A DNA stretch of 64,000 bases. Origin: Gamarada debralockiae. Taxonomy: Eukaryota; Ascomycota; Leotiomycetes; Helotiales; Hyphodiscaceae. The notes beneath the pieces are model-generated. The model was not told the DNA's origin. It ran no database searches and was given only the letters and a program-made list of their open reading frames with translations. The first letter of the stretch is position 1, and every line of letters begins with the position of its first letter. This document shows positions 22,365 through 34,314 of this stretch, piece by piece. The position numbers and the translations under genes were made by a program. The DNA is taken from positions 1-64,000 of the forward strand of contig NXFV01000050.1 in NCBI GenBank assembly GCA_002803225.1. The letters are read 5' to 3'.

Positions 22365-24302
22365 ATGGCTGTAGAAATATCCTCAATGTCTTCTTCTGCT
22401 TCAAGGAAAAGAAGGGTCGTGCCTTTTCTTTCATCAAACGACACAAAAACATCCAACGATAAAATCAAGCGCCCAGCCGCTGATCGTGCGGATCGAACGA
22501 GCTTCTCTAGTATCAAAGAAAGTCGATCTGGGACTGTACAATCATTCATGGATTCCAAGACTTCGAGTTATTTGCGCAGACAGCTTGATTTTGAAGAAGC
22601 AATTGACGACACTTCTTCTGGAATCGCCGCACTAGAGTGTATGAAAATTGAGGGAAAGTTCCTAAGTCCATCCAACAGTTATGGTTCTGTCTGTCCCTGT
22701 GATAAATTTAGAGGCTGGAAGGAAATTTCTATCCGGGGCAAGATGGCGAGTAAGAGTTGTGAAGATCTGAGGGTTTTGGGAATGGGAGGCAGATGGGGGT
22801 GGGAAGTAAATAATGGGGAAAAGATGGATCTAGATACTGATGAAGGTTTGGAGGTTACGAGGGGAAAGGGCAAGAGCAGAAGATACCCAGCGGGACAGTC
22901 GCCATTGGAGAGCCTCCCAATGGAACTACTCACTTCCATCATTGACCAACTCCCAACTGACAGCCCGCCCGACGGCTTCACATCCCGTAACGTCGACCTA
23001 ATGTCTCTCCTCCTTACATCATATGCCATGCACGTCGCCACCCTCACCACGCTTTACTCCCAAATCACCATCCGGCATTCACGCACCTTCCGCAAATTCC
23101 TCTTGCGCATCACCTCACAACCCGCCCTCGGAACCATCGTCCGGCGCCTTGATTTCTCTCATTTCAACCCCATGGGCCAAATCCCCCGCGAACGCGCCCA
23201 AGCTCTTAATCTGATCCCGCAAACGCTCCTGCAATGTCTGTCCTTGACGCCGAATCTCAGGGAATTTCTGGCGCAGGAACATATCGACGATGATCTGTCT
23301 ACAGAAGTATTGCGCACCCTACTCTGCTCTCTCCCAAATCTTCAAGCGCTAGATTTCTGCGCATGCTCCTCAACCTCCTTCGGAGACGCGTTCAATACCA
23401 TCATCAGCACTCCTCTCCCGTCAGTACTCCCCATGACGCGGTTGAGTCTGCACGAATGCGCTGTCCTCCCATCGACGGTGTTCGAGGCCCTTCTACCGAG
23501 ACTAACGAGGCTTACCCATCTGGATGTAGCACACACGCGGATCACTGACGAGGCACTATATTTCATTCCCACTAGTGCACGACTCACGCACTTGAACTTG
23601 TCAAAATGCTCGTCCCTATCCGGCTCTTCTGTCGTGGAGTTCTTAAGCGTTCATCCAGCGGCGAAATCGCTGGTGTATCTGAATCTAGCGATGGACGTAA
23701 AGAGTCACGAGATGCTGAGTGCAGAAGATGTCACGAATCTTCTTCCAGTCCTGCCGCCTTCTCTCCGCTCACTGAATCTGAAGGGCTCGAAAATGGATGC
23801 GTCGCATATCCGCGATCTAATTCCTTTGAGCAAACATGTCGAGGAGTTGGGATTAGGGAGACATCTCACACTATGTGATATCACCCAGCTCTTCATTCCA
23901 GACCAGGAGGCAGAGTTGGAAAAGCAGATAACGTGGACTCCGCATGCGCTGAGGTATATTGACGTCTCAGACCTGTCTGCATATCAGCTTGATTTCAGCA
24001 TCCTTCTCGGAAGCAGTTCCCCTGTTCTCAAAGGCGTGGCGCACCCACTGGAAGTGTTAGAACTCAGTGCAGAAGTATTTAAGAAGTTGGACAAGAACCT
24101 AGTTGTTAAGAGGGCGGGGTGGTGCCTCAAAGAAGCAGGTAGAAGAGGTTGGCTTGTTCGAGAGAGTGGGTTTAGGGACGGGAGAAGAGATGACGGGAAG
24201 AGAGAGTGGAAATTAGGCGCAAGTTATTGGGGGATGCGAAAGGTACCGGTTGCAAGAGCAGAAGTGGGTGGTATGTATGGACATTACATGTTTAAGCGCT
24301 GA
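22365..24302 (+). CDS. F-box/LRR-like (RNI-like) protein
   Basis: A single uninterrupted exon of 645 codons starts at the ATG at 22365 (context CAGCCATGG). An earlier in-frame TTG at 22353 is not a likely start. Residues about 1-180 are disordered, rich in Ser, Lys and Arg, and carry no fold signature. Around residue 185 an F-box-like segment appears (LESLPMELLTSIIDQLP). Leucine-rich repeats of the RNI type follow (LTHLDVAHTRITDEAL, LTHLNLSKCSSLSG, LRSLNLKGSKMD). The end is basic and contains GWLVRESGFRDGRR and SYWGMRKVPVAR. Such proteins usually serve as substrate adaptors of SCF ubiquitin ligases. The substrate cannot be inferred. The 3' end is followed by AT-rich debris. Confidence 0.85.
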   Translation: MAVEISSMSSSASRKRRVVPFLSSNDTKTSNDKIKRPAADRADRTSFSSIKESRSGTVQSFMDSKTSSYLRRQLDFEEAIDDTSSGIAALECMKIEGKFLSPSNSYGSVCPCDKFRGWKEISIRGKMASKSCEDLRVLGMGGRWGWEVNNGEKMDLDTDEGLEVTRGKGKSRRYPAGQSPLESLPMELLTSIIDQLPTDSPPDGFTSRNVDLMSLLLTSYAMHVATLTTLYSQITIRHSRTFRKFLLRITSQPALGTIVRRLDFSHFNPMGQIPRERAQALNLIPQTLLQCLSLTPNLREFLAQEHIDDDLSTEVLRTLLCSLPNLQALDFCACSSTSFGDAFNTIISTPLPSVLPMTRLSLHECAVLPSTVFEALLPRLTRLTHLDVAHTRITDEALYFIPTSARLTHLNLSKCSSLSGSSVVEFLSVHPAAKSLVYLNLAMDVKSHEMLSAEDVTNLLPVLPPSLRSLNLKGSKMDASHIRDLIPLSKHVEELGLGRHLTLCDITQLFIPDQEAELEKQITWTPHALRYIDVSDLSAYQLDFSILLGSSSPVLKGVAHPLEVLELSAEVFKKLDKNLVVKRAGWCLKEAGRRGWLVRESGFRDGRRDDGKREWKLGASYWGMRKVPVARAEVGGMYGHYMFKR

Positions 24303-24480
24303 AAAGTTTATTTCTATTGTTCAATAAGGAGGGCGCCGATCCCATCATCTGACAGATTATCGATAAATCGGAGAGTCTGTGGAGAGACACAATCCCAAAT
24401 TACCAGAGAAGGGTCCCAAGTGAAGTCAGATTCGGGTTTGATATACATATCTATATGAAGACGTAGAAAAATGACTCAGG
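24303..24480. other. 3' flank of the LRR gene
   Basis: Short non-coding stretch with nothing recognisable. Confidence 0.3.
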
Positions 24481-24770
24481 ATCGTGCTAGTATGTGCATC
24501 GTTTGCCTTGACCTAGACCTCCATAAATTACATGTTGTGAGTCGGATGACTACCTCTACTCGAGAACTGTCCAACTCCTTCTCCAAGTCCAGATCAATCA
24601 ATCTTCCTTTCGGGCCTCAGTACCCGCATCAGCGACAATGATGTTGTTTTCAGAAATATCCCCGATAAAATATCTTCCCAAGCTCAAGAATTGACTTATC
24701 ACCGGCAACAACATCACGCACGCCTGTAAAAAGCTCTCTGACGACCTCGGCAGGTCTTCGCAGAACTAGT
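24481..24770 (-). pseudogene. FunK1-type protein kinase relic
   Basis: On the minus strand the fragments VVRELFTGVRDVVAGDKSIL, then DISENNIIVADAGTE and LIDLDLEKELDSSR can be read in different frames. From family knowledge fungal FunK1 kinases have ILHRDISxNNIII followed by a LIDLDLAKE block, and the order here is the same. The HRD aspartate survives within DISENN, but the frame switches at least twice and no N- or C-lobe remains. The relic cannot make a kinase. Confidence 0.6.
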
Positions 24771-25337
24771 CTTCATTGCTAACGCAGTTATCGTTAGTAG
24801 AGTAAGTTGTTTCCGAAGTTGGATACCGTCCTCAAAAGTAGGATTTTTATCACCTGTAGGAAGAAGATATTGAATGTTGAAAATACAGGGTTATAATATA
24901 CGGCGCTCTAAGCTACAAGGACCCCTTATCACCCGACCCTGAACAGAGGGAGACTCTATATTAACCAATGGAGTAGTAAGGAGAGAGAGAAACAGAGAGG
25001 AAGGAAGTAAAATAAAGAGATATATTATATCCTAATGCGCTTGATTTGTAAAATCAATCCGTGTGCATTTATATTTATAGCACAGTATAATATAACTATC
25101 CCTTTAATACCACTAGTACCAGCACAAAGAAAGAACCTTGACCAAAAAGCGCTAGCTATAGTAGTAGGAGGCCACGGCGGTGGTGACTAGTCAAATTCAT
25201 TTCAGGCCCAGCCCAATCAATCAGGGTCTAATTTTTTTCGAGAATATCCATTGGGTAATATTAGGTTCAATCAGAACACGCTACCAGAACCTTACAAAAA
25301 GAATAATAAAAAATAACTTCGCTATCAATCAGGGTCC
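24771..25337. other. AT-rich gap between kinase relic and DAAO-like gene
   Basis: No coding features were seen. The sequence is AT-rich with simple words (AGAGAGAGAAACAGAGAGG) and probably holds repeat remnants plus the 3' flank of the oxidase gene. Confidence 0.35.
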
Positions 25338-26618
25338 TTACAAGCGGCTCTGAATCTCTAGCACACGAGCAGCCGCTCCTGCTGGTTCTCCGAACAGAGT
25401 CTCTTCAATCAAAGAAGCTACCTCTTCTGCACAGCCAAAGGAAAGGCTCCATCCCGAACCACCATGGCCGTATGAATGAACAATACGGCTATACCTGGAT
25501 CTTGTCTGTCCATTCTGCGATCCGTGTCTTCTGAGCTCTCGTTCGACTCGTATGTTCTGCTCTCTGCCAGGGCGCAACCCTTGAGCTAATGGATAATCCG
25601 AATCAAGACGAGCATTCTTGATTGATGGAATGAAGGCTTCGCAGCGCTTGCGCATACGTTTCACGACCGGTGAATCGAGGGTAAGGTTCAGGCCCCATTC
25701 GTCACGTTGGGCGACGCCGCCAACCACGAGAATGTTATCATTCCTTGGAACGAGAAAAACGATTTCATTATCAGGAGCAGCATCCGCGCTGATTGACATT
25801 GCCGCAGAGATCTTTGGAAAGCTTTTGCCGTCATTGATTAATCGAATCAAAGCACCTCTAAGCGGATAACAAGTCGGGTCCCGTGCGATTTCTAGGCTGC
25901 CTAGGCCCGCTGCGTTCACAATGGCATTGGCATCGAACCGGGCGAGGAGATCGTCTTCTTGCGCAAACAAATCGCCATGGATTGTCTCGGTAATCAGTTT
26001 CGCTCCTTTGCTTTGTACCAGTTCCATTAACCATGCCATGCACCTATCTGTGTCGATTACTGGTGCAAGGTGCTCATACGCATCGACTGCGCCGTATGTA
26101 GGATCGATATTATGTTTGTGAATGAGATTCGGATCACGGCAAACGCCTCTAACTCCGCTTCTGTAGAGCTCACGCAGTTTCCCCAACTGCTTCGGATTGT
26201 CCTCGATATGGTAAGGGAAGAAAAACACAGATTCTTTCATCTGTACCCCAGCCGCAGCGGAAAGATTTGGATCAGCTGCAATAGCTTCCCACACACGGTA
26301 CGCTAACATACACCATTTCTTGGACCGGACCAGCGACACAGCATCTGTGTGTTGACCACAAACTGCAGGTGGATATTCCCATAATGCCCCCGCAATTTGT
26401 GAGGTAAGACGCTGTTCCTTGGTGTACGAGGCCCAATCCTTCGCAACGATTGTGACGTGATAGCCTCGGTCAAGCAGAACCCAGGCCGTGACGAGTCCTG
26501 TAACACCTCCGCCAATAACCAATATATTTGGCGATGAATTTGCGGGAATGATTTGGGGCTTCGGTTGGAAAGAGAAGTTGGAGCCCCAGTAGAGCCGGCT
26601 ATTTGACTTGGGAGACAT
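25338..26618 (-). CDS. FAD-dependent D-amino-acid-oxidase-like oxidoreductase
   Basis: A single 426-residue frame begins at the ATG whose first base is 26618. The N-terminal dinucleotide-binding motif is ILVIGGGVTGLVTAWVLLDR (residues about 32-51). A mid-region has TSQIAGALWEYPP. NAAGLGSLE lies near 240 and YPLRGALIRL follows. The C-terminal signature is RIVHSYGHGGSGWSLSFG, which is the DAAO family pattern (H-[NS]-Y-G-x-G-G-x-G). The enzyme should oxidatively deaminate a D-amino acid or related amine with FAD, giving an oxo acid, ammonia and hydrogen peroxide. The last three residues, SRL, form a canonical type-1 peroxisomal targeting signal, consistent with peroxisomal DAAO. It has no introns and no obvious cluster partner. 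Confidence 0.9.
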   Translation of the reverse strand: MSPKSNSRLYWGSNFSFQPKPQIIPANSSPNILVIGGGVTGLVTAWVLLDRGYHVTIVAKDWASYTKEQRLTSQIAGALWEYPPAVCGQHTDAVSLVRSKKWCMLAYRVWEAIAADPNLSAAAGVQMKESVFFFPYHIEDNPKQLGKLRELYRSGVRGVCRDPNLIHKHNIDPTYGAVDAYEHLAPVIDTDRCMAWLMELVQSKGAKLITETIHGDLFAQEDDLLARFDANAIVNAAGLGSLEIARDPTCYPLRGALIRLINDGKSFPKISAAMSISADAAPDNEIVFLVPRNDNILVVGGVAQRDEWGLNLTLDSPVVKRMRKRCEAFIPSIKNARLDSDYPLAQGLRPGREQNIRVERELRRHGSQNGQTRSRYSRIVHSYGHGGSGWSLSFGCAEEVASLIEETLFGEPAGAAARVLEIQSRL

Positions 26619-29384
26619 GATAATCGCGTGTGGAGTTTGGTGGCGGGGATATAGATTAATCAGGTATGCATGAACTGCGTGTCCGGGTGAAAGGGTTGGG
26701 GAAGCATGCTAAGTTATATAGACATGCAGGGAAATACCCAAATCTTAGGATACGCGGGGTACGATCCTTTGAAGGCAAGCCTCGGGCAGATCTGAAGCTT
26801 CATTTCATGAATCATGAATCATGAATTACAGCGACATGCAGTCATCCTCGGTGCGCCCTTGGAATGCAAAACCTGTTGTCCATTTCGGGCCAAAACTGAA
26901 CTGCTTTAAAGTTCAGTTAGGGCGCCATCTCTGATGTTCGGTCCCCTGACTAGAACAAGTAGTAAGGCGGCTCTCCTGTGGAGAGCCCCCCCTTTTTTTG
27001 AATTTGCGCCACAAACCGAGTTGAGTTAAGCACTCCACTCAGGACTTCTAGGTCAACCCCTGACTCCCCTGCTATCTTAAACCCCTATTACACAAGGAAT
27101 GCTGGTACCTTGCAGGTTGGAGGTTGTGGCGGAGGAAAGAGCAATAACGATTCTTCGCTAAAGTTTAACGAATGATGCCTCGGTCCACTATTCTCGGGAC
27201 CGACCAGCCGAGTTTCGCGGCAGAATTCAACGATATTACATAATGTGCGTATGAGCGTTCTGTAGGTATCACGACAAAGAGTAATTTCAACCAATTATTA
27301 AGAAAATCTTAGAACTGAAGGTTAGCCACATACACGTTGAATTTGTGTAACCTCGGCAGTTTCCCGTTTAAAAGGGGAAACGGACAGCTTTCACTTCATG
27401 CTTTGTCTTGAATTCTAGGCTTGATAATACTGCCCTTAATTGTAATATGCCGTATATACGAGGATACTGATTGCGATAACGATGTCGGTGGATGATGGGC
27501 AGAGACCCGACTTAGGTTATTGTCATACCCAGATACAAAGAGAGTACCGGTTTAATTGCTTTATAGGATACGCTCTTATAATCTTAACTGATACTTTCTG
27601 AAGGATTAGAACCGTTGCTTACAAGTAGAACGAGTGCTTGTACTTTGAAATTTACAGGGCTTTCAGGGCTTGCTAATATTTCAGCACAAGGATCACTAAT
27701 TTCTTCCCTTTAGAGAGAGCACTTTTACGAGTTAGCTCCATGAATCTACTGCGCCCACCTCTCTGAAATCAGTGCACGGTAATTTCCAGAAGAATTCCAC
27801 TATGAAAAGGGTCAAAATAAGGACATTTTGACCACCATTAGAAGAGCTTTATCCCCACAAGGGCCCTACTAGGTGCTTATAACTATTACATATGCCTGTG
27901 GTCCATCGAGTCGAATTAAAACTGTTGCTACAAAAAGGGAGCGCAGTTGGAAATGGTCCCTCTTAATAATTTTTTATTTATTTATTTTTTGGCGGGGCCC
28001 AAGTCGCTGATAATTAAATGTACAGTAATACAACTACGAATCCAATTACTTCGTGAATTAATTTGTTGGATAAAAGCCTTCTTATTATGTAGTATCACGA
28101 TAGAATATAAAATTTTAATAAAATTTGGATTTAATATAAATGTGCAAAAAAAGATGGAGAGTTTCGATGTTCCTCCGTTTTTCGCTTGAAAGGACGAATT
28201 TCAATTTCGCCCAGTGCTTATATAATGAACGTATCTTGTAAAGCAATTATACCGGTATATAGTGAAAGGAGGGTAAAAGTAGCATCCTTAATTTAAATAT
28301 ACTGAAGGGGAGCTCGCTTAGCCAAGTCACGCTAGTCCCGTGACCTACTCTTGCATTGCACACGTGACCGAGTTAAGTTTTTAAAGAACCTAAAAGTATA
28401 TACCGCATCACTAATAGTCTTAGGGACTGCGATCATATGAAAATATGAGTAACAAATTGAGGATGACTAAACCCTTGGGACCTTGGCCTTGTTTGACTAG
28501 AAGTATATTCTTACGATCGATAGAGCGGATGCAGGAGCATATCTTGGGTAGTGGCACGGAAGAAGGAACCCGCAATCAGAAAGCTTTATTGAGCGGGATT
28601 TAAAATAGAGACCGCCTCTATATAAAGAGCATTACCGGTACTATTTCTATCACTGCTAAAGGAAGACTTGCAGCAGCTGATACGAAGTCGGGAGAGTAAG
28701 AAGTCGTTTCATGCTAGCCTCAGCCCGAAGTATAAGTCTCAGAGCAAAGCAGGGATTATGAAACAGACCCCGGAACTAGCTGACATCGTTAGCAGATCTG
28801 CGAGATCTGGGGAATCTGGGGAAAGCGGGATTTTTGGCTTCGATTGCCGGCAGGATTAACGCCACATAACTAGCCACCGAGGCACAAGTAAACCTCGGTT
28901 CTAGGCTCTCGCTTGCGCCTTGTTCCCCTACATTGGTCAGACTTCCACGTGGCTAGTACCTGGCTTCTTGATTAAACATTAATGGCTTGATTTATTATTT
29001 GCGGCTCATTGAACTGATTACACCGCTCTGAGAGATGCATGTCCTATCTTGTAGAGCTTCAAAAAGCCAATGATCAATAGAGCCATCATTCCTCTTGTAA
29101 TATACTATTCTCACTTGTCATCTCAGCAGATATCACTTTACGTTTCTTCTCATTCTTTCACTCCTCATCCGAGGCTATATAAACAACTAAGGTAAGCATA
29201 ACCGACCGACCCAGTTGACCGAGTGAGGGGGCTTGATCTGTGGAAATTAGACCGATTCAGGGTTTCACGTGGCTGTGTGAACCCAGATCGGAAAACTGCA
29301 AGATCTATGCATCTCGGACTTTTCATACTTGAGAATGATATCTGTTAGTAAGAGAAACATTGTAAGTGGTTTCCTTCTTTTGAG
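26619..29384. other. Promoter of the oxidase gene and long AT-rich gap
   Basis: Just right of 26618 is the promoter region of the oxidase, including a short repeat of ATGAATC near 26806-26824. Beyond about 27400 the DNA is AT-rich with stops in all frames. It contains one copy of a dispersed 103-bp repeat (27546-27648). No gene is supported before 29385. Confidence 0.4.
27546..27648 (+). repeat. Dispersed repeat, copy A
   Basis: This 103-bp segment aligns end to end with 33469-33571. The shared core words are TTAATTGCTTTATA, CTTATAA, CTTA and ATTAGAACCGT, and the differences are mostly C/T and G/A. The two copies flank the glutamate dehydrogenase gene in the same orientation. They could be pieces of an LTR mutated by RIP. 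Confidence 0.6.
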
Positions 29385-32300
29385 ATGTCACAACAAGCCT
29401 CGGCGACTCCAGTGAGATTGAAAAACTGTGAAGGTATGTTAACATATACTAGAACTCATGGACTTTTCCTCATCTCCTCAGATTCTCTTGCCAGAATGGC
29501 TACCGATATCATGATTGATACAAAGCTTACACTCTGCACAAACATGGCGGAATCCCTACACAATACGTTTGCGGATCGCGTCATCAGTGCTGCCAATAGC
29601 TTGTTACCTTCACAGACACCAGGGGGGAGCCGTCATTGTCGTGCTGGAAATGGACATATGCGCTCTGCGACGGTAGGATATATTGCACCAATATTCGAGG
29701 GGAAACATGCACAGAAGGTAGAAGGTTAGTAATATGAAGGATTGCAATGTGCTCTACTTCTACGCAGTGACTGCATTAATATGATGCTGACAGTTAACAG
29801 TCAAACAGAGGATTATGGCAGCGCAGTGGATCCCCGAAGACAGGATCGACAGCCAAATCGAATGGTTCTATAGCGAATTAGGTATTGACGACGCGTATTT
29901 CCAGGCAGAGTCTGTCCAGGCTATCTCCAACCATATCACATCCCTCTACGCAGCCAAGGTTGCAGCGGTCACCCGAGAAGACCAACGGGAAGAGATTAGA
30001 CTGGATCTAGAGGCTGAGGATCACGCTGTATATATCGACACTAGCGAACCGGGCGTCAGCTGTAACGAAGGGCCCAGATATGAGCAGAGGCTACAAGCAA
30101 AATACCTTGACGGCCCTGTGGATAATAAACGTTTCAGGGTCGAGATTTTCCGGTCACCTGGCAACTTGACGGGAACCCCGAGATCGATATCAAAAGCAAC
30201 TTTGCAGTGCTACTTCGTATACCAATGCGACTTCGTCCAGCCGAATCCTGGCCCCCAGGAAACTAAATTGGAACTCATCAGCGATAGGACGTTTCTCGCC
30301 AAGGCAACCAAAAACACCTTACGGATTTATCAAGAAATTCTGGAATTAGCAGTCACCAGAACTGGCCCTATCATTGAAGCCTTTCATACGAAGAACCCAC
30401 GAGATAAGAGACTCGTGGTAGCATTCCGTCAACGGACCGCTCTAGGAATTTTCAGTGCGCTCAGTGATCTCTGTCATTATTATGGGGTCATAAGCTCGAG
30501 GAAGTACGTTGAGCAATTCTCGAACGGTATTACGATTATATCGATGTACCTGAAGCCAGTCCCCGGTCAGACACTTGACACAAAGTTTCCGCCCATTGAA
30601 CAATCAATTCACCAGATTTGTAAGGAGACCTCTCTGCTTTATTGCATTCCTCAAAACGAGTTTCAGACCTTGTTCGCAAGCAGCCGCCTGAGCTTGCAAG
30701 AAACAATCTATGGGCATTGCGTATGGGTATTTGTGCAGCATTTCTTGAATAGACTCGGTGACTCTCCCAAACTATAACTATGATGCTAATCGCTAACAAA
30801 ATTCTATAGGATCTGAATACACTTCACTGGCCTCCGTTTTGGATCCAAAAATTAGTCGTCATGCTGAGATTCTATCCAACATTAAGCGTCGCTTACGTGC
30901 CGAGACCTTCACTGCAGACTACATCAGAGAGGTCATTGGTCGATACCCTGAACTAGTCCGATTGCTGTACTCGAACTTCGCTGATATCCATTCCTATCCA
31001 ACTTACAACGAAGATGGTTTCATACTTCCTGCCCAAGCTGTCAAAGTGCTGTCCGATGCCCAGCTTAAGGATCATATTTTCAAGGCTGTAAGCAACGAGA
31101 AGGAGCAAATGGTCTGGGACGCATTCAGAATTTTTAATTCTGCTGTTCTGAAGACTAATTTCTACACCCCCACCAAGGTGGCTCTGAGTTTCCGTCTAGA
31201 TCCAAAATTCTTGCCACAGCTAGAATACCCTCAATCACCATATGGGATGTTCTTAGTGATCAGCTCAGAGTCTCGCGGCTTTCATCTCCGTTTCCGGGAT
31301 ATTGCACGAGGCGGGATTCGAATTGTCAAGTCGCGCAATCTCGAAGCATATTCAATAAATGTTCGCTCTCTGTTCGACGAAAACTATGGCCTTGCTAATA
31401 CGCAACAACGCAAGAACAAGGACATTCCTGAAGGCGGCTCGAAAGGGGTCATTCTTCTGGATGCTCAACAACAAGACAGTGGCCAAATAGCTTTCGAAAA
31501 GTATATCGATAGCATCATAGACCTCTTACTCCCTGCAACAAGTCCGGGGATCAAAGATCCTATTGTCGACCTTTATGGCAAACCCGAAATACTGTTTATG
31601 GGCCCAGATGAGTACACTGCTGATCTTGTGGACTGGGCTACTGAGCATGCTCGTAATCGTGGGGCTCCGTGGTGGAAGTCATTTTTTACCGGCAAGAGCC
31701 CCAAACTCGGCGGTATACCTCACGACATTTATGGCATGACAACCTTGTCAGTCCGGGAGTATGTGACAGGCATCTATCGGAAGCTCAATCTGGACTCATC
31801 AGCGGTCAGGAAGATGCAAACTGGCGGACCAGATGGAGACCTTGGCTCCAATGAGATCTTGTTAAGCAATGAGACATACACTTCGATTATTGATGGTTCT
31901 GGAGTTCTTGTTGATCCAAATGGTATAAACCGCCAAGAACTTATCCGTCTCGCCGAGAAACGATCTGCCATATCTGGATTCGACCTTGCGCATCTCTCCA
32001 AAGATGGCTACCGGGTTCTTGTGGATGAGAAAAATATCAAACTTCCCAGCGGCGAGGAGATTACCAGCGGAATGGCTTTTCGCAACACGTTTCATTTGCG
32101 AAATACGGGCTTAGTTGACTGCTTTGTTCCTTGCGGCGGCCGTCCAGAGTCAGTTGATCTCGTGAGCGTCAACAGGCTGATTGAAGATGGGAAATGCACT
32201 ATTCCTTATATTATAGAAGGTGCTAACCTTTTCATCACCCAGGACGCCAAACTACGCCTGGAATCAGCAGGATGCATTTTGTTCAAAGACGCCTCCGCCA

Positions 32301-33281
32301 ATAAAGGGGGCGTGACCTCGTCCTCTCTGGAAGTCTTAGCGTCCCTCGCCTTTAACAACGAAGATTTCGTCGAGAATATGTGTGTTAGCCAAGATGGCAG
32401 AGTTCCAGAATTCTACAAAGCATATGTCAAAGAAGTTCAAGAGATCATTCAACGCAATGCAAGATTAGAGTTCGAAGCCATCTGGCGCGAGCATGAGAAA
32501 ACGGGCATTCCAAGATCTACGCTGAGCGATTCGCTAAGCGTGGCGATCACCCAGTTGAACGAAGAGCTTCAGAGTTCAGAACTATGGCAAAACATGGGGT
32601 TAAGGTGGGCGGTGTTGAGGGACGCAATGCCAAAGTTGCTTTTGAAAAAGATTGGACTGGATCTGATAATGGAAAGAGTGAGTGTCAGTGTAGCAACTCA
32701 TAATTCTTTCTAATGGTGCTTTCAGGTCCCGGAAAATTACCTACGAGCCACCTTCGGTAGTTACCTTGCATCTAGGTTCTTCTATGAGTTCGGAATCAAC
32801 CCAGGCCAATTCGCTTTTTTCGAATTGTGAGCCCCATCTCATCTTCTGTTTTAATCCTTATAAGAAAGTTCTGATACGTTATAGTATGCTAAAAAGAATA
32901 CCATCCTGTGCCCACGATGCGCTAAGCTACAATCAAGGCCTGGAACTTTTGGGGGAGAATGCATCTAGCCTACCTAATAATGGCGTAAGTTTTCAAGGCA
33001 TTTCAAAGCTTAATCTCGAAATGGGCTCCCATCGTCCCAAACAACGTTCACGAAGCATTGATGGCAATCGACGACCCTTCACCAGCCCTAAACAACAATC
33101 CTGCAGCGATCTCTCCGCAACCAACCTGCAACACAACATTCATGCTTCGACTAGCCTTGACATTTCCTTCTTGCCATCGCCCGAGGTCAACGAGCATCGC
33201 AAATACTACTCTGCTCCAGAACTTATCCAAGTGACTCCAAACCTAACCAATGGCATAGGACGTCTTGACTCTTGGATCTGA
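29385..33281 (+). CDS. NAD-dependent glutamate dehydrogenase, large type
   Basis: Six exons join in frame to about 1204 residues: 29385-29433, 29482-29724, 29801-30757, 30810-32677, 32726-32826 and 32885-33281. The protein matches fungal Gdh2-type enzymes throughout: WFYSELGIDD, LEAEDHAVYIDTSEPGVS, RSPGNLTGT, ARGGIRIVKSRN (near 583), EGGSKGVILLD (near 624), MGPDEYTADLVDWA (near 680), and SSSLEVLASLAF. It converts glutamate to 2-oxoglutarate and ammonia with NAD+, for glutamate catabolism. After the usual terminal FEFMLKR-like block (near 1072) there is a further tail of about 130 Ser/Asn/Pro-rich residues not expected in the family. The 48-nt first intron is a multiple of three and has no stop, so its retention would stay in frame. 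It is probably a paralogue rather than the housekeeping copy; this is inference. Confidence 0.87.
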
Positions 33282-34314
33282 CCGTTTCTTTGGACGCCAT
33301 TATCTGAAAGTCTGGTGATATGTCCGTTCTACTGCTAGAGAGTAGGCTGAACGTGAATATGTATATTAGTAGGATGTTTGATACAGTCGTCGATGGCGAT
33401 TGGGCACAGTTGAATCGTGATGGGTTCTAGCAAGGTTTTTATTAGAGTTAGCCAAGCAGACTAGAGCTACCGTATTAATTGCTTTATAAGATATTATCTT
33501 ATAACCTTAGTTAATGTTTTAAACCTAATTAGAACCGTATCTTATAATAGGAATAGGGTCTTATACCCTGAATATCAGGCTCAAATCCGCTATAAAATTA
33601 TATCTATTATACGTGCGAACCTCTTCTACTTGAGACACGTCTCCTACGCATTATTATTGTTAATGGTCTTTAACTATTGAATCGATAATTGGAGCTTATT
33701 GTAATAGCTACAGGTAGCTAGAGGGCAACAGGAGGATCACAGTATATCAGAGAAGTAGCAGCTCAGTAAAAGGAAGAGTAAAAGTTGTATTGATAGTAGG
33801 GTTCTTGAGTACTTGTATATTATTGTTCTAAAGAATAACTTAAGCTTGCCTCCTAAACTCTATGGCACTAATAGAGCAGATGTGTGATTCCCGACTAGAA
33901 TTGGAAGTGTTCAGTGGATCTATCAGGTAAGGAAATAGTGTCGCCATTTGAATCTTGACGGCTGAGTTACTTTCAATCTCACTAGAGAGTCGACATCTTG
34001 CGTAGCCGGGCTTGTTTTCGAGGACATGGTTGAAAGGTCTTGGTCATTTCGTTGTAAGGTATTTGTACATTCCTTCGCAGATCCCGTATACAACTGTAAA
34101 TGCCACACTTGTCCTAGGCCAATGCCTCAAATGACGATGGCATTTGTCCCATATTTTGTTGCAGGAAGACTTGAATCATACCAACCAGTGCTCGGTATCG
34201 CGAGAACTCCTGTAACGCTCAAGGCCACCTCTTCAGGCCCAGAACTCTCCTATGCTGACGCTGAGCCATCAATACCATCCCTAGCACTCTAGCACCTCCG
34301 CTAGCAGCTCATAG
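33282..34314. other. AT-rich intergenic region
   Basis: This contains the second copy of the dispersed repeat and AT-rich sequence up to about 33900. The remaining stretch is the 3' flank of the antiporter gene. No gene is supported. Confidence 0.4.
33469..33571 (+). repeat. Dispersed repeat, copy B
   Basis: Partner of 27546-27648, aligned without large gaps over 103 bp. It is AT-richer than copy A, as if more heavily mutated. Confidence 0.6.

Noticed and set aside
33560..33600. tRNA gene
   Set aside because: A B-box-like word (GGCTCAAATCC) occurs, but no A box or foldable cloverleaf was found around it. Similar checks near 46660 also failed. No tRNA is claimed in the window.
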